Source: Lachnospiraceae bacterium C7
GTDB lineage: Bacteria > Bacillota > Clostridia > Lachnospirales > Lachnospiraceae
Direction: 5' to 3'
Length of the DNA: 52,105 nt
NCBI GenBank assembly: GCA_900113385.1
Contig: FOPE01000017.1
Coordinates: forward strand, 1-52,105
Within the stretch, counting starts at the first letter, position 1. Each line of letters opens with the position of its first letter. Below the pieces are notes generated by a model. It ran no database searches, was not told where the DNA came from, and saw nothing but the letters and a program-made list of their open reading frames with translations. The position numbers and the translations under genes are program-made. Below are positions 25,739 to 37,832 of this stretch, in pieces.

Positions 25739-25831
25739 TTCCTTTTTCCTTTTTTTTATTAATATAATTTTTCCATCCAAAATAATTGTAATAAAAATTA
25801 CCATTTTAGTAAATGTAAGAAAGTTTTATGA

Positions 25832-25837
25832 TATAAT
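25832..25837 (+). promoter_or_regulatory. -10 box (TATAAT) of the AraC-family gene
   Basis: TATAAT about 45 bp before the ATG, with no good -35 at 17 bp. This fits an activator-dependent or weak promoter in the GH127/araC divergent region. Confidence 0.5.
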
Positions 25838-25881
25838 AAATAGGTGTAAAAAAGTTAGAATGTTAATTAAGGGAGCAAAAA

Positions 25882-26928
25882 ATGAATAAATATATTGCAA
25901 AAACTGCTGATAAGCAGCAAAATATCAAGGACTACGACAAATATAGAAAGAACTACAAAAAAGAAAAAGCCGCCATGTTAGTATCATCAGCAAAACCTAG
26001 AGAATTTCACTCAAATATAAAGCCAAATAGTTATAAACGTTTCGAAATGTCACTCGATTCAAAAAAACTTATTGACTCATACTGGAATTTTGACACATTT
26101 TATTTTGATAAAGATAACGAAATTTCTTTCACTTCTTGTGGATTTTTCAAATCTCCTTCGGAGGATTGGATGCATCTTACAAGAAACCTTGAAGGCTATG
26201 AATTAATGATTGTAACCGCTGGAACCTTGTATATAGCAGATGATAAAAAAGAATATGTGGTTCACCCTGGAGAATATCTTTTAATGCCCCCCACGCCTTA
26301 TCAACACGGATATAAAACATCTAAGTGTGATTTTTATTGGCTTCATTTCAACGCAGTGAATTATAAAAATGTAATAAAGTTAGTTGACTGTGTAGACAAT
26401 TCTAAATTAGTTGACAGTATTTGTATCCCTTTTTGGGGTATACTTGTAGATTTAAACATTGTTGCGCAACTTGTACAAATGCTTATTAATATTAACCTAA
26501 TGTATAATGATCCAATCTACAATAGCTGTACAACCAAAGCAATATTATGTGAAATTTCAAATGAATACAAAAAATATTACAGAGATACCTCAACTACAAG
26601 CAGTGATAGACTATATAAAAGCATTTGTCACTATGTTGATTTGCATATAATGGAGGATTTGCGCATTTCAGATATTGCAGATCATCTTGGATATAACACT
26701 AAATACTTGTCTCATTTTTTCAAAAATTATACAAGTATAAGTTTAAAACAAATGATTTTGCAAAAAAAAATGAACATTGCAGCCTTAGAATTACAGCATA
26801 CTGATCTTCCAATTTCCATTATTGCTTACAATCTTGGATATAAAGACACCCACAACTTTTCTAAGGTTTTTAAAAAAGTTATGGGTGTATCGCCATTAAA
26901 ATATAGAAATGAATTATCTATACATTAG
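25882..26928 (+). CDS. AraC-family transcriptional regulator, probable control of GH127
   Basis: 348 residues. The N-terminal part (about 85-190) has the cupin-like sugar-sensing pattern of AraC proteins: [42 protein letters not shown]. The C-terminal 100 residues hold two helix-turn-helices ([29 protein letters not shown] and [32 protein letters not shown]). Residues 1-45 are a basic extension that is unusual for the family. Ribosome site AAGGGAGC. Its divergent position suggests activation of GH127 in response to arabinosides. The 3' end overlaps the convergent chemotaxis gene by 11 bp. Confidence 0.88.
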   Translation: MNKYIAKTADKQQNIKDYDKYRKNYKKEKAAMLVSSAKPREFHSNIKPNSYKRFEMSLDSKKLIDSYWNFDTFYFDKDNEISFTSCGFFKSPSEDWMHLTRNLEGYELMIVTAGTLYIADDKKEYVVHPGEYLLMPPTPYQHGYKTSKCDFYWLHFNAVNYKNVIKLVDCVDNSKLVDSICIPFWGILVDLNIVAQLVQMLININLMYNDPIYNSCTTKAILCEISNEYKKYYRDTSTTSSDRLYKSICHYVDLHIMEDLRISDIADHLGYNTKYLSHFFKNYTSISLKQMILQKKMNIAALELQHTDLPISIIAYNLGYKDTHNFSKVFKKVMGVSPLKYRNELSIH

Positions 26929-28327
26929 TAAATCGTTTTGTTGACTCTACCAAGCGAGTGGTTACTTTGGAATTTTTATCCATTGCATTATTAACGTCAT
27001 CAATATTTTCAACGATATCTTGTGAACTGTCTGCTGTGCGATTTATTACTTCTGTACTCTCTGAAACAGCTGATGTTATACTACTAACATCTGTGGCCAT
27101 GTCTTCCATAAGACTATTAAGCTTATTGGCTTTTTCTTCAAATGTTTCCATAAGTTCTGTCATAGCATTAGCTGTTTCTTCATATTTAACTCCTGATTCA
27201 ACATATGAATCATAATCTCTTACTACGCTATTTTTGAAAAAATCAAGAACTTCATTTGCGCTGTTAACAAGAGATTCAACTGTCATGGTTACATCGTTAC
27301 TTATATCTTGAATATTTGCTGCAGTTTCTCTACTATTTGTTGCTAATGAACCAATTTCCTCTGCAACAACTGCAAATCCTTTTCCAGCTTCACCTGCTCT
27401 AGCTGCTTCAATAGATGCATTAAGGGCTAACAAATTTGTCTGAGAGGCAATATCTAAAATTACATTTGTAAGCTCGTTTATCTGTTCTACTTTCTTACAA
27501 TCTTCTACTGACTGTTCTAGTACTTTACCAAGGGCTTCCATTTTTTGACCTGTACTATTTTTTCTTCCAACAGCTTTTTCCTTAATCTCGTCAGCTTCCT
27601 TTTTAATTTTTTCGGCATCTGAAATACCTATTTCTACTGCTTCTTCAATACTATCTGATGCTTCACGAACTCCATCTACTTTTACATCAATCTGGTTTGC
27701 AGTGTCTGACATCTTTTGCATACTTGTAGAAAGTTGCTCTAGTGAGATAGATGTTCTAGTAATATTTTCGCTAGTTACTGACATTTTATCTGTTACTTCA
27801 TTTGATGATTCGTAAAGGATACCAGCTCCTTCTTTCAATTCTCTCATTACACTTTGTAGGGTGTTTAAAAAATGGTTAATTCCATATTTAATATTACTTA
27901 ACTCGGAATTGGTCTTTGTATTTACACGTAGGGTTAAATCGCCATTTCCTTCTTCAATTTTTCCAATAATTGTATTTACTTCTTTTGTAATGCCAGTTAT
28001 TCTTCTTACTATAGTGTTAAAGGAAGTAATAAAGCTAAATGCAAGTCCTAACATAAAAATCACTAAACTAAAGAGAGATATTTTTATTGCTTTTGCCTGC
28101 ATCTTATCCATTCTAGTTGTTGATTCTTTTACCAAATTATCTGTAATATCCAAAAACTTACCAATTTCTTTTGCCAAACTAAGCATTTCTTCATCTACTT
28201 CTTTTGCTTTTTGCATTCCTGTTTCTTCATCACCAGAATCAAAAGCTGTTATTGTTTCTTGAACTAGGTTTGCATAATCACCAAATTGTGTTTGAATTTT
28301 CAAAGCATGCTCGTAGCCATCATTCAT
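26918..28327 (-). CDS. Methyl-accepting chemotaxis protein, C-terminal part (frameshifted)
   Basis: 469 residues from the first ATG, which overlaps the stop of the upstream frame. It contains the end of the sensor helices, the second membrane span ([21 protein letters not shown], about 83-103), a HAMP domain, and the cytoplasmic signalling coiled coil. The conserved hairpin tip is intact ([35 protein letters not shown]), so CheA/CheW contact is expected. The frame stays open upstream of the ATG ([11 protein letters not shown]), aligning with the end of the other piece. Joined, they give a 594-residue receptor of normal layout. The break is in an A6 tract at about 28345. Confidence 0.88.
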   Translation of the reverse strand: MNDGYEHALKIQTQFGDYANLVQETITAFDSGDEETGMQKAKEVDEEMLSLAKEIGKFLDITDNLVKESTTRMDKMQAKAIKISLFSLVIFMLGLAFSFITSFNTIVRRITGITKEVNTIIGKIEEGNGDLTLRVNTKTNSELSNIKYGINHFLNTLQSVMRELKEGAGILYESSNEVTDKMSVTSENITRTSISLEQLSTSMQKMSDTANQIDVKVDGVREASDSIEEAVEIGISDAEKIKKEADEIKEKAVGRKNSTGQKMEALGKVLEQSVEDCKKVEQINELTNVILDIASQTNLLALNASIEAARAGEAGKGFAVVAEEIGSLATNSRETAANIQDISNDVTMTVESLVNSANEVLDFFKNSVVRDYDSYVESGVKYEETANAMTELMETFEEKANKLNSLMEDMATDVSSITSAVSESTEVINRTADSSQDIVENIDDVNNAMDKNSKVTTRLVESTKRFTNV

Positions 28328-28701
28328 TGATTTAATAAGCTCTTTATTTTTTCTAGACTTTTTACTAAGCTAGCTATATTTGAATTCGTTTCCTCAATAT
28401 TGCGATTAATCTCTGCTTTTAAATCTTCTTTATCTTCTTCACTTCTAAATGGATAAACAGCAATAAGGCCATTAATATAATAAACATCTACTTCTACAGA
28501 ATTCTCTTCTTCCTGCACATCTGTCAGCAATTTTGTCATGTTTTTTGACTCAGATATACTTCCATCTAATGTCTGCATCATCATAAACATAACCACATTA
28601 AATACAACAAGAAGCACGAGATTTACCGCAATTACCTTAACTGAGATTCTATTATAAAATTTAATTTTCGGATTTTCACTTGTCTGATTAATGTTTTCCA
28701 T
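28324..28701 (-). CDS. Methyl-accepting chemotaxis protein, N-terminal part (frameshifted)
   Basis: 125 residues. Membrane span 1 is [20 protein letters not shown] (about 24-43), followed by the start of a four-helix-bundle type periplasmic sensor ([20 protein letters not shown]). The frame ends at TGA soon after an A6 tract; the -1 frame continues into 26918-28327. Ribosome site GAAAGGA. Ligand unknown. Either a real inactivation or phase-variable switch, or a one-base sequencing error. Confidence 0.85.
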   Translation of the reverse strand: MENINQTSENPKIKFYNRISVKVIAVNLVLLVVFNVVMFMMMQTLDGSISESKNMTKLLTDVQEEENSVEVDVYYINGLIAVYPFRSEEDKEDLKAEINRNIEETNSNIASLVKSLEKIKSLLNQ

Positions 28702-28768
28702 ATAGCACTGTCCTTTCCATGTTATTTCTACACTTTTTTTATCGACTCATTTTTTCATATCCTTGTAT

Positions 28769-28925
28769 GTTTTATGCTATTTTATTATTTTTTTAGATTT
28801 ATGATACTTTATTATTTTTATACTACCTTATTATTTTTATATTTTATTATTTTTGAAATTTTATATTTATGCCACTTTATTATTTTTGAAATTTTATTTT
28901 TTTATATTTACTCTTACTATGTTAA
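28769..28925. repeat. AT-only tandem repeat of about 30 bp upstream of the chemotaxis gene
   Basis: Units built on CTTTATTATTTTT followed by ATA or GAAATTTTAT recur about five times. No gene is seen. With the leuS terminator it fills the 28702-29087 gap. Confidence 0.5.
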
Positions 28926-28980
28926 ACAAAAAAGACCTAACTATTCTATCTGATATAAATCACTAGAATTGTTAGGCCTT
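28926..28980 (-). terminator. Terminator of leuS
   Basis: Arms at 28932-28947 and 28965-28980 pair over about 14 of 16 positions (AAGGCCTAACAATTCT with AGAATAGTTAGGTCTT on the minus strand). TTTTTT follows. Confidence 0.85.
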
Positions 28981-29087
28981 TAAGATTGCTTTATTTTGGA
29001 TATTTTATTTTTTTATTTTATTTTTTTATTTTAATATCATTAAGTCTATTTCGTTAATTTAACTTCATTAAGTCTGTTTTATTAAGT

Positions 29088-31505
29088 CTATTTCATTACG
29101 ATATTTACGATTCTACCTGGTACGTAGATTTCTTTAATGATGTTACCTGTAAGCTTAGAAGCGATTTCTTCTTTTGCTTTTGCAAGTACTTCATCCTTAG
29201 GATCATCTTTACCAATTGAAATAGTTCCTTTTGTTTTACCATTAATCTGAACTGCGATTTCTACTGTAGACTCAACTGTCTTAGCCTCATCGAATTTTGG
29301 CCATTCCTGTTGATATAATCTTCCACCGTTACCGATTACTGACCACATTTCCTCTGTAAGGTGAGGAGCTACTGGATTAAGTAATGTAATAAATGTACGA
29401 AGTTCAGCTTTTGTAACTGCTTTTTTCTTAGTAAAGTCATTAAGTAAAGTCATAAGAGCTGCGATACCTGTGTTAAATTTGAGGTTTTCAAAGTCTGATG
29501 AAACTTTCTTAATTGTCTGGTGCATTTTAACTTCTAAGTCTTTTGAGTATGTTTCTTCCTCTGTCATGATATCTTGAAGTTTCCAAACTCTCTCTAAGAA
29601 TCTTCTACATCCTTTAACACCGTCATCTGACCATGATGCTGATAAATCGAAAGCACCAATAAACATTTCGTATGTACGAAGTGTATCTGCGCCGTACTCA
29701 TTTACGATATCATCTGGATTAATAACGTTTCCTCTAGATTTTGACATCTTCTCGCCATTATCACCAAGGATCATACCGTGTGATGTACGTTTCTGATATG
29801 GTTCTTTTGTAGGTACTACCTTTTGATCATATAAGAATCTGTGCCAGAATCTTGAGTATAATAAGTGAAGTGTTGTATGCTCCATTCCACCATTATACCA
29901 ATCTACTGGAAGCCAATATTTAAGAGCTTCTGGATCAGCTAAGCACTCTTCGTTCTTAGGATCTGTGTAACGTAAGAAATACCATGATGAACCTGCCCAC
30001 TGTGGCATAGTATCTGTTTCTCTCTTAGCTGGGCCACCACAACATGGACATGTAGTATTAACCCAATCAGTCATAGCTGCAAGTGGTGATTCTCCGTTAT
30101 CTGTTGGCATATAGCTTTCTACTTCTGGAAGTAAAAGTGGAAGTTCTTTCTCGTCGATTGGAACGCATCCACATTTTTCACAGTGTACGATTGGAATAGG
30201 CTCTCCCCAATAACGCTGACGTGAGAATACCCAGTCTCTTAATTTGTAGTTGACTTTTGCTTCACCGATTTTGTGCTCATTTAAGAAATCAATCATTTTT
30301 TCTTTTGCTTCTTTTACAGATAATCCGTTTAAGAAATCAGAGTTGATCATTGTTCCTGTAGCTACATCTGTGAATGCTTCTTTTGTAATATCAACTTCTT
30401 CGCCGTTTTTAGATACAACCTGAACGATTGGTAAACCAAATTTGTTAGCGAAATCCCAGTCTCTTTGATCGTGAGCTGGAACGGCCATAATAGCACCTGT
30501 ACCATAACTCATAAGAACGTAATCAGATACCCAAATTGGGATTTCTTTTCCACTAACTGGGTTAATAGCCATAAGTCCGTCTACAGCTACACCTGTCTTA
30601 TCTTTTGCAAGTTCTGCTCTTTCAAAATCAGATTTTCTAGAAGCTTGCTCTCTATATTCTACGATAGCATCCCAGTTTTTAATCTGATCTTGGTATTTAT
30701 CTAGGTATGGATGTTCTGGTGAAACTACCATATATGTTGCACCAAATAATGTATCGCAACGTGTTGTATAAATACGTAATTTATCTTCTGTTCCTTTAAT
30801 TGTAAAATCTACTTCTGCACCTTTTGAACGTCCAATCCAGTTTTTCTGTGATGTTTTTACTCTTTCGATATAATCTACATCTTTTAAACCTTCAAGAAGT
30901 TTGTCAGCGTAGTCTGTGATTTTAAGCATCCACTCACTTTTTACTTTACGTACAACTGGTGAACCACAACGCTCACATACACCGTTTACTACTTCTTCGT
31001 TTGCAAGTCCTACTTTACAAGATGTACACCAGTTAATTGGCATCTCTTTTTTGTAAGCTAATCCTGCTTTGAATAATTTTAAGAAAATCCATTGTGTCCA
31101 TTTATAGTAGTTTGGATCTGTTGTATTGATTTCTCTATCCCAATCAAATGAATATCCTAATGAATGTAACTGATTTTTGAAATGAGCGATGTTTTTCTCT
31201 GTTACAATCTTTGGATGAATTTTATTTTTAATAGCATAGTTCTCTGTTGGAAGACCAAAAGCATCCCAACCCATTGGATATAATACGTTATATCCTTGCA
31301 TTCTTCTCTTTCTTGCTACGATATCAAGAGCTGTGTATGGTCTTGGATGTCCTACATGAAGTCCCTGTCCTGATGGATATGGGAATTCTACTAATGCATA
31401 ATATTTTGGCTTTGTGTAATCATTTGTTGCTGCGAAAGCTTTCTCGTTATCCCAAATGTCTTGCCATTTTTTCTCTACCACTTTGTGGTTATATACGTTT
31501 GACAT
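29088..31505 (-). CDS. leuS: Leucyl-tRNA synthetase
   Basis: 805 residues, the usual bacterial length. Charges tRNA-Leu in the cytoplasm. Class I motifs: HVGH at residues 50-53 (in [20 protein letters not shown]) and KMSKS near 585. An editing (CP1) domain of about 200 residues contains [20 protein letters not shown] and [19 protein letters not shown]. Four-cysteine zinc-like clusters lie near 160-180 (CTSC...CERC) and 455-500. Expression is set by the T-box leader upstream. Confidence 0.98.
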   Translation of the reverse strand: MSNVYNHKVVEKKWQDIWDNEKAFAATNDYTKPKYYALVEFPYPSGQGLHVGHPRPYTALDIVARKRRMQGYNVLYPMGWDAFGLPTENYAIKNKIHPKIVTEKNIAHFKNQLHSLGYSFDWDREINTTDPNYYKWTQWIFLKLFKAGLAYKKEMPINWCTSCKVGLANEEVVNGVCERCGSPVVRKVKSEWMLKITDYADKLLEGLKDVDYIERVKTSQKNWIGRSKGAEVDFTIKGTEDKLRIYTTRCDTLFGATYMVVSPEHPYLDKYQDQIKNWDAIVEYREQASRKSDFERAELAKDKTGVAVDGLMAINPVSGKEIPIWVSDYVLMSYGTGAIMAVPAHDQRDWDFANKFGLPIVQVVSKNGEEVDITKEAFTDVATGTMINSDFLNGLSVKEAKEKMIDFLNEHKIGEAKVNYKLRDWVFSRQRYWGEPIPIVHCEKCGCVPIDEKELPLLLPEVESYMPTDNGESPLAAMTDWVNTTCPCCGGPAKRETDTMPQWAGSSWYFLRYTDPKNEECLADPEALKYWLPVDWYNGGMEHTTLHLLYSRFWHRFLYDQKVVPTKEPYQKRTSHGMILGDNGEKMSKSRGNVINPDDIVNEYGADTLRTYEMFIGAFDLSASWSDDGVKGCRRFLERVWKLQDIMTEEETYSKDLEVKMHQTIKKVSSDFENLKFNTGIAALMTLLNDFTKKKAVTKAELRTFITLLNPVAPHLTEEMWSVIGNGGRLYQQEWPKFDEAKTVESTVEIAVQINGKTKGTISIGKDDPKDEVLAKAKEEIASKLTGNIIKEIYVPGRIVNIVMK

Positions 31506-31564
31506 ATGTTCCTCCTATATTTATCTATTTTTTAATGCAATACATGCAGTTAACCTATTTAGGG

Positions 31565-31850
31565 CTATATAGAGTTTTACCCATAAAAAAAATCCCTTAC
31601 GAATCCTATCTATACTAATAGGCTTTCATAAGAGACGAAGTATACTCCGTGGTACCACTCTAATTCATAACCTTTTGACAACTTATAAAACTGCTATAAT
31701 GCTGTCAAAAAATCATGCACTTAAATCCATTAACGCTGGCTAACGCTTCCTTCTACTTAATTCAAAGAAAGAGCTCAAAGGCGAGTTCAAAGTTAACACC
31801 TATCGCCTTACACCAACCGACGACTCTCTTAGAAAAATGCGCTCTTCTAC
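31565..31850 (-). promoter_or_regulatory. T-box riboswitch leader of leuS
   Basis: On the minus strand: stem I is bounded by GAAGAGC (about 31841-31847) and GCTCTTT (31768-31774), with the usual GAGAGTCG and GGTTGGTG elements. A possible stem III is TTTTGACA/TGTCAAAA. The T-box AGAGTGGTACCACGGAGT lies at 31644-31661. The leader ends in a terminator (CCTAT/ATAGG core) with a T8 run at 31585-31592. In the TGAACTCGCC segment the codon CTC (31783-31785) is the likely specifier, a leucine codon, consistent with leuS. Uncharged tRNA-Leu would pair here and prevent termination. The several frames drawn across this region are spurious. Confidence 0.92.
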
Positions 31851-32048
31851 TACTCCTTATCATTGCTTTTGCTTATAAAAATCTTTTGTGCCATATATTA
31901 CGCTTACTTTATTATGCGCTTTATTTTACACTTTTTTGTGCTTTCATGCATCTCACTTAATGCCTTATATAACACTTCATTTCACACTTATATTAGTTTA
32001 TATATTTATGACAAATTTGTCAATAGAATTTTATATTTTTTACATAGA

Positions 32049-32071
32049 TGCGCCAGCATATCACTGGCGCA
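32049..32071. other. GC-rich hairpin in the leuS-ilvC gap
   Basis: TGCGCCAG and CTGGCGCA form a perfect 8-bp stem with a 7-base loop, out of place in AT-rich sequence, about 180 bp after ilvC. No T run follows on either strand. It may be a weak terminator or part of an ilv transcript tail. The rest of 31851-32250 shows no gene. Confidence 0.4.
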
Positions 32072-32250
32072 CCAAATATATTCACATAAAGCAAACTCTC
32101 GCTTGACTGCTAACCCATACAGTCTCGCTTTTTGTAATTATTAACGGCTTTCTAAAAAGCATTCCTAATATAACTTCCTTTACTCACCTAATAGTTACCC
32201 TTTTTCAAAATATAATCCTATTCAGCCTTGGGCTATAAAAAATCATTAAA

Positions 32251-33805
<1,555 letters not shown>

Positions 33806-34012
33806 TTTAGAAACCTTCCATTTTTATTATTATTCACTCACACAATCACATCATATCCCTATAACTTTACTTTGTCAATAGATTAAAGTTTTATAATTTA
33901 AAGTAATAGAAAGATTTGTGACTTTTGCTGACTTTGGCGTATATTTTCACCCTATTATTCGTCTTTCTAATTAATTATATTACTTTTCTGAAAATTTTGC
34001 CAATAGAAAATA

Positions 34013-34062
34013 AAATAAAAAACAGCACATATTACTTATATCGTAATTCGTGCTGCTTTTAT
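34013..34062. terminator. Bidirectional-looking terminator after the carboxypeptidase gene
   Basis: CAGCAC...ATTAC, loop, GTAAT...GTGCTG (34023-34055), with a 2-base internal loop, A-rich on the left and T-rich on the right. It lies 35-65 bp beyond the stop at 34089. Confidence 0.75.
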
Positions 34063-34088
34063 TTAATACTTTTTAATAGCTTAGCATA

Positions 34089-35153
34089 CTATTTAGTTGC
34101 ATATGTGTTATAAAGAGCTACCTGATCATAGATACATCTCCATGAGCTTGTTGAACCTGCAGTTACACATACATAGTGGTGTTTTTTGTCTTTTGAAACA
34201 AAATAACTTGCCGCACAACTACCTGATTCGTTTACAAAACCTGTTTTTGCGCATTGTACTGTTCCTGGCATTTCTTTATCCTCGATACGTCTTAAGAACC
34301 AATTTGAAATGGTGATTCCATCTGGATGTTGTGGTGTCTTTGACACAGTGTATGTATGAGTTGACATGATTTTTTTGCATTTTGTATTCTGCATGGCTGC
34401 TCTAATAATTACAGACATGTCGTACATGCTACATTTATGATTGTCATCATAAAGGCCTATACAGTTTGTAAAATGAGCTGTCTTTGATAGGCCTAATTCC
34501 TTTAACTTATCATTCATCATATCTACAAATTTGTCAGGAGAACCTCCAACATAAGTTGCAAGAGCTAATGCAGCGTCAGCGCCTGATGGCAAAATAGTTC
34601 CATACATGGCGTCTTTTACAGTAACTTCTTCGCCTTCTTGAAAACCTACTGCGCTACATCCTTTAGCATACACTAAATCTAACATATCTTTTGTAATTGT
34701 AATCTTTTTGTTCATATCAGATTGACTTGTATTTTCGCAAGCTACAAGAAGTGTTAAAATCTTTGTCATAGATGCTGGGCATATTACGTCCTTTTCATTT
34801 CTCTTTGCAATAATTTTATTGCTATCTACGTCAATGAATATTCCATGAGAGCTTACAACTTCAGGATTATCAATATCTACTGTCTTAGATGTAGCTTTAG
34901 CCTTAATACTACTGTATGATTTTGCGCTATTCAAACCGCCTTTTGAATCCTTTTTGGAATTCTTCGAATTTTTTGAATCCGATAATTTACCATTATTTGA
35001 ATTGGACGACTTGCCATTTTTAGAATCTAAAGATTGTCCTGCAATTTGACTTTTTTCCTGTCCAAAGAATGGTAAATTATTTCTGTTAACTACTAAACAA
35101 ACTACTAATAATGTAGCTAATGAAATGCCTAAGATTGTTAATATTTTTTTCAA
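34089..35153 (-). CDS. D-alanyl-D-alanine carboxypeptidase (PBP5/DacA-like, peptidase S11)
   Basis: 354 residues. A membrane segment (LGISLATLLVVCLVV) at the N-terminus is followed by a Ser/Lys/Asn-rich linker of SKNGK/SKNSK repeats. Catalytic motifs: SMTK near residue 128 (nucleophile Ser and Lys), SGA in LPSGADAA near 189, and KTG in CAKTGFVNES near 302. The second motif is usually SxN; here the Asn is replaced by Ala, then Asp. It trims the terminal D-Ala from peptidoglycan stems outside the cell. No C-terminal amphipathic anchor is seen. Single gene with its own terminator. Confidence 0.9.
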   Translation of the reverse strand: MKKILTILGISLATLLVVCLVVNRNNLPFFGQEKSQIAGQSLDSKNGKSSNSNNGKLSDSKNSKNSKKDSKGGLNSAKSYSSIKAKATSKTVDIDNPEVVSSHGIFIDVDSNKIIAKRNEKDVICPASMTKILTLLVACENTSQSDMNKKITITKDMLDLVYAKGCSAVGFQEGEEVTVKDAMYGTILPSGADAALALATYVGGSPDKFVDMMNDKLKELGLSKTAHFTNCIGLYDDNHKCSMYDMSVIIRAAMQNTKCKKIMSTHTYTVSKTPQHPDGITISNWFLRRIEDKEMPGTVQCAKTGFVNESGSCAASYFVSKDKKHHYVCVTAGSTSSWRCIYDQVALYNTYATK

Positions 35154-35296
35154 TTATTTTTCTCCCTAAAACTATTAGATTTGAGCTAAAAGCTCAATAA
35201 TTATCTTATAAACAAGACACTTAGTTGTCAAGTCATTTTTGCCGATATAAGGGTAAAGTATTATGAAGTTTTTGTGAAGAATTAAGAGAGGATTTT

Positions 35297-36961
35297 ATGA
35301 TGTTTCAAAATGACAACTACAATATCTCAGCAAAAGATGTATTAACTAAATTATTTGAAGCGTTTTCTTACACTTCTAAGGATAGTTACGTTTTTTTGTG
35401 CTATCTCGATGAGGACTTATCTAGGTGGTCAAAAAGCGCCATTGAATTCTTCGATTTACCTGGAGAATATATGTATAAAGCTGGGGAAATATGGGCCAAA
35501 CACATTCATCCCGATGATTTAGAAGCTTATCAGCAATCCATCTATAACATCATGCATGGCATTTCAAAATATCACAGCATTTCTTATCGCGCAAGAGCTA
35601 AAGATGGCAATTACGTACTTTGTACATGTCGTGGCACAATTATTACAGGCTACGATAATACGCCTAAGTACTTTGCTGGTACAATAAAAAATCATGGAAT
35701 TCAAAGTGAAATTGACAGCATAACTAACATTAAAAATCTGTATTCTTTTTTCAATGAAACTAGCAATCTATCTTTAAAAAACTATACTTTTGGCTTAATT
35801 GGCGTAAATAATTTTTCGGATTTAAATGATATATATGGATACACTTTTGGCAACAAAATTCTCAAAGAGTTTGCCCAAATCCTTATTAAAAACACTAGTA
35901 ATTATGGTACATTGTATAGAATGGAAGGCACTAAATTTGCCCTTTGTTCTAAGAATTTAAGTATTAAAGATTTTGAACAGAAATTCAAGGAATTAAAAGA
36001 ATTTTGCCGAAAAGGTTTTATCGTTGAAAACATGAAAATCAATTTATATATAGGTGGCAGTGGCTTAAATGTAACTACTAACGACATTAATCCTCATACT
36101 TTATATTCTTGCTTAAAAACATCATATTACAACTCTTTACACTTTAAACAAGGGGAGTTTGTAATATTTAATGATACACTTGGAGACGAAATGTATAAAT
36201 CCCTTGAGAGACTCAACACCATCCGGGATTGTGTTGCAAATGATTTTGAAGGTTTTTTCCTTTGTTACCAACCTGTAATTGACGCTAAAAATGGACAATT
36301 AAAAGGCGTAGAAGCTCTAGTCCGTTGGAAATCAGATGAATACGGCCTTGTTCCACCTAATTCCTTTATTCCTGTCCTAGAAAAAGATTCTACTTTTTCA
36401 GAACTTGGAAATTGGATATTAAAAACTGCTATGAACGAGATAAAGCCTCTACTTGTTAGGCATCCAGATTTACTAGTAAATATAAATTTATCTTATACAC
36501 AACTTGAAAAAAGTGATTTTCTTGAAAATGTATATAAAATAATTAAAGAAACTGGTTTTCCAGCAAAGAATCTTTGCTTAGAAATCACAGAAAGATGCCG
36601 ACTTTTAGATATGGATCTTTTGATTAGCTCAACTGAAGTTCTAAAAAGTTATGGTATCAAATTTGCTTTAGATGATTTTGGAACAGGATTTTCTTCTCTA
36701 AATGTTTTAAAGAAGGTACCTGTAGATATTATAAAAATAGATAGGGAATTTGTTAAAGATATTGAAAATTCTTGTCCCGATCAGCTTATTATTGATACTG
36801 TTTCTCATATGTGTGAATCATTGCATTTAGATTTGTGCGTTGAAGGTGTAGAAAATGATCACATTGCTGATTATTTACGCCGATATCCAATAAGCAGTTT
36901 GCAGGGATATCTTTATTCAAGACCTATACCTATAGATGAATTTATAAAGAAATTTAATTAA
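35297..36961 (+). CDS. PAS-GGDEF(degenerate)-EAL protein, probable c-di-GMP phosphodiesterase
   Basis: 554 residues, no membrane span. PAS-like sensor about 25-135 (IHPDDLEAYQQSIYNIMHG; YRARAKDGNYVLCTCRG). A GGDEF-like domain follows, about 150-290, but the active-site loop reads YRMEGTKFAL instead of GGDEF, so cyclase activity is unlikely. EAL domain about 305-554 with the key residues seen: EALVRW, NINLSY, LEITE, DDFGTGFSSL, KID, GVEN. It should hydrolyse c-di-GMP, with the dead GGDEF possibly binding GTP as a regulator (known for similar proteins). Ribosome site AGAGAGGA. Confidence 0.92.
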   Translation: MMFQNDNYNISAKDVLTKLFEAFSYTSKDSYVFLCYLDEDLSRWSKSAIEFFDLPGEYMYKAGEIWAKHIHPDDLEAYQQSIYNIMHGISKYHSISYRARAKDGNYVLCTCRGTIITGYDNTPKYFAGTIKNHGIQSEIDSITNIKNLYSFFNETSNLSLKNYTFGLIGVNNFSDLNDIYGYTFGNKILKEFAQILIKNTSNYGTLYRMEGTKFALCSKNLSIKDFEQKFKELKEFCRKGFIVENMKINLYIGGSGLNVTTNDINPHTLYSCLKTSYYNSLHFKQGEFVIFNDTLGDEMYKSLERLNTIRDCVANDFEGFFLCYQPVIDAKNGQLKGVEALVRWKSDEYGLVPPNSFIPVLEKDSTFSELGNWILKTAMNEIKPLLVRHPDLLVNINLSYTQLEKSDFLENVYKIIKETGFPAKNLCLEITERCRLLDMDLLISSTEVLKSYGIKFALDDFGTGFSSLNVLKKVPVDIIKIDREFVKDIENSCPDQLIIDTVSHMCESLHLDLCVEGVENDHIADYLRRYPISSLQGYLYSRPIPIDEFIKKFN

Positions 36962-36974
36962 GAATTTTATTAAA

Positions 36975-37066
36975 ACACAAAAACCATCTAGTCTGTTAAT
37001 TTATACATTTTTTGCATGGATTTGCAATTTAGTAGTATAAATATCGATTAGATGGTTTTTATTATT
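36975..37066. terminator. Shared terminator between convergent genes
   Basis: AAAAACCATCTA (36979-36990) pairs with TAGATGGTTTTT (37049-37060); an inner ATTTATAC/GTATAAAT pairing extends the stem. A and T runs on both sides serve the EAL gene (plus) and ktrA (minus). Confidence 0.75.
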
Positions 37067-37069
37067 TTA

Positions 37070-37165
37070 GCATTATAAGACGTTATAATATTAATATAAT
37101 ACGTTATGTTATCTGCTACAATATCATTATAAGACAACTACAATATCGTTATAAGACGGCTATAG
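37070..37165. repeat. Short tandem repeat before the ktrA stop
   Basis: TTATAAGAC recurs three times (near 37074, 37110-37135 and 37150), within CAATATC(A/G)TTATAAGAC units about 22 bp apart. No function evident. Confidence 0.45.
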
Positions 37166-37170
37166 TTATA

Positions 37171-37818
37171 TTATTTATTCAATTTATCTAAGTTATTTTT
37201 CTGAGTAATAATCAACAACTGGCTATCTGCCTCAATTGGGTCTTCAGGATTAATATCTGCATTTGCACTTTTATTTTTCTTAACTGCCACAACATTAATC
37301 TTGTATTTATTTCTAAGGCGAAGTTCTGAAAGTGTTTTTCCTACCCATCTACTTAATGGTCTCATACTTACTACGCACAAGTCATCACCTAAATCGAAAA
37401 ATTCTAAGAAGTTAGATGACATGATTTTTCTCGCATTACTTCTTGCGCTTTCTTTTTCAGCATAAATAACTTCATCGGCACCTACTTTTTTAAGAATTTC
37501 TCCCATTCTCTCTGATGAGGCTTTTGCGATTACGTATGGAACGCCTTCTTCTTTTGCAACCATTACGCACATAATACTTGATTCTAGGCTATCACCCATT
37601 GCAACTACTACCACATCCATATTTGATAATCCAATGGCTTCTATGGCTTTTGGATCTGAAAGCTCGGCTGTCATGGCGTAACTTACTTTGTCTGCGTATT
37701 GATTAATTATCTCTTCGTTTTTATCTGCAATGAGAACATCTGCACCATTATCACTTAATTCTTCTGCTATATATGATCCAAATTGTCCCATTCCTAAAAT
37801 TGCTATTGATTTATTCAT
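37171..37818 (-). CDS. ktrA: Potassium uptake regulatory protein (KtrA/TrkA family)
   Basis: 215 residues, the length of KtrA with one RCK domain set. RCK-N Rossmann fold with GMGQFG (residues 9-14) and an acidic end of strand 2 (LIADKNEE), binding NAD(H)/ATP-type nucleotides. RCK-C from about 135 (DDLCVVSMRPLSRWVGKTLSELRLR). It gates the KtrB channel at the inner membrane face. 14 bp after ktrB in the same operon. Confidence 0.93.
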   Translation of the reverse strand: MNKSIAILGMGQFGSYIAEELSDNGADVLIADKNEEIINQYADKVSYAMTAELSDPKAIEAIGLSNMDVVVVAMGDSLESSIMCVMVAKEEGVPYVIAKASSERMGEILKKVGADEVIYAEKESARSNARKIMSSNFLEFFDLGDDLCVVSMRPLSRWVGKTLSELRLRNKYKINVVAVKKNKSANADINPEDPIEADSQLLIITQKNNLDKLNK

Positions 37819-37832
37819 ATCCGATCTCCTTT

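Noticed and set aside
25739-25804. N-terminal extension of GH127 as a membrane signal
   Set aside because: The 22 extra residues have no ribosome site, while the ATG at 25738 follows a strong one; the family is normally intracellular in such loci.
31715-32144. Small genes between leuS and ilvC
   Set aside because: They lie in the T-box leader and AT-rich flank, with no ribosome sites.
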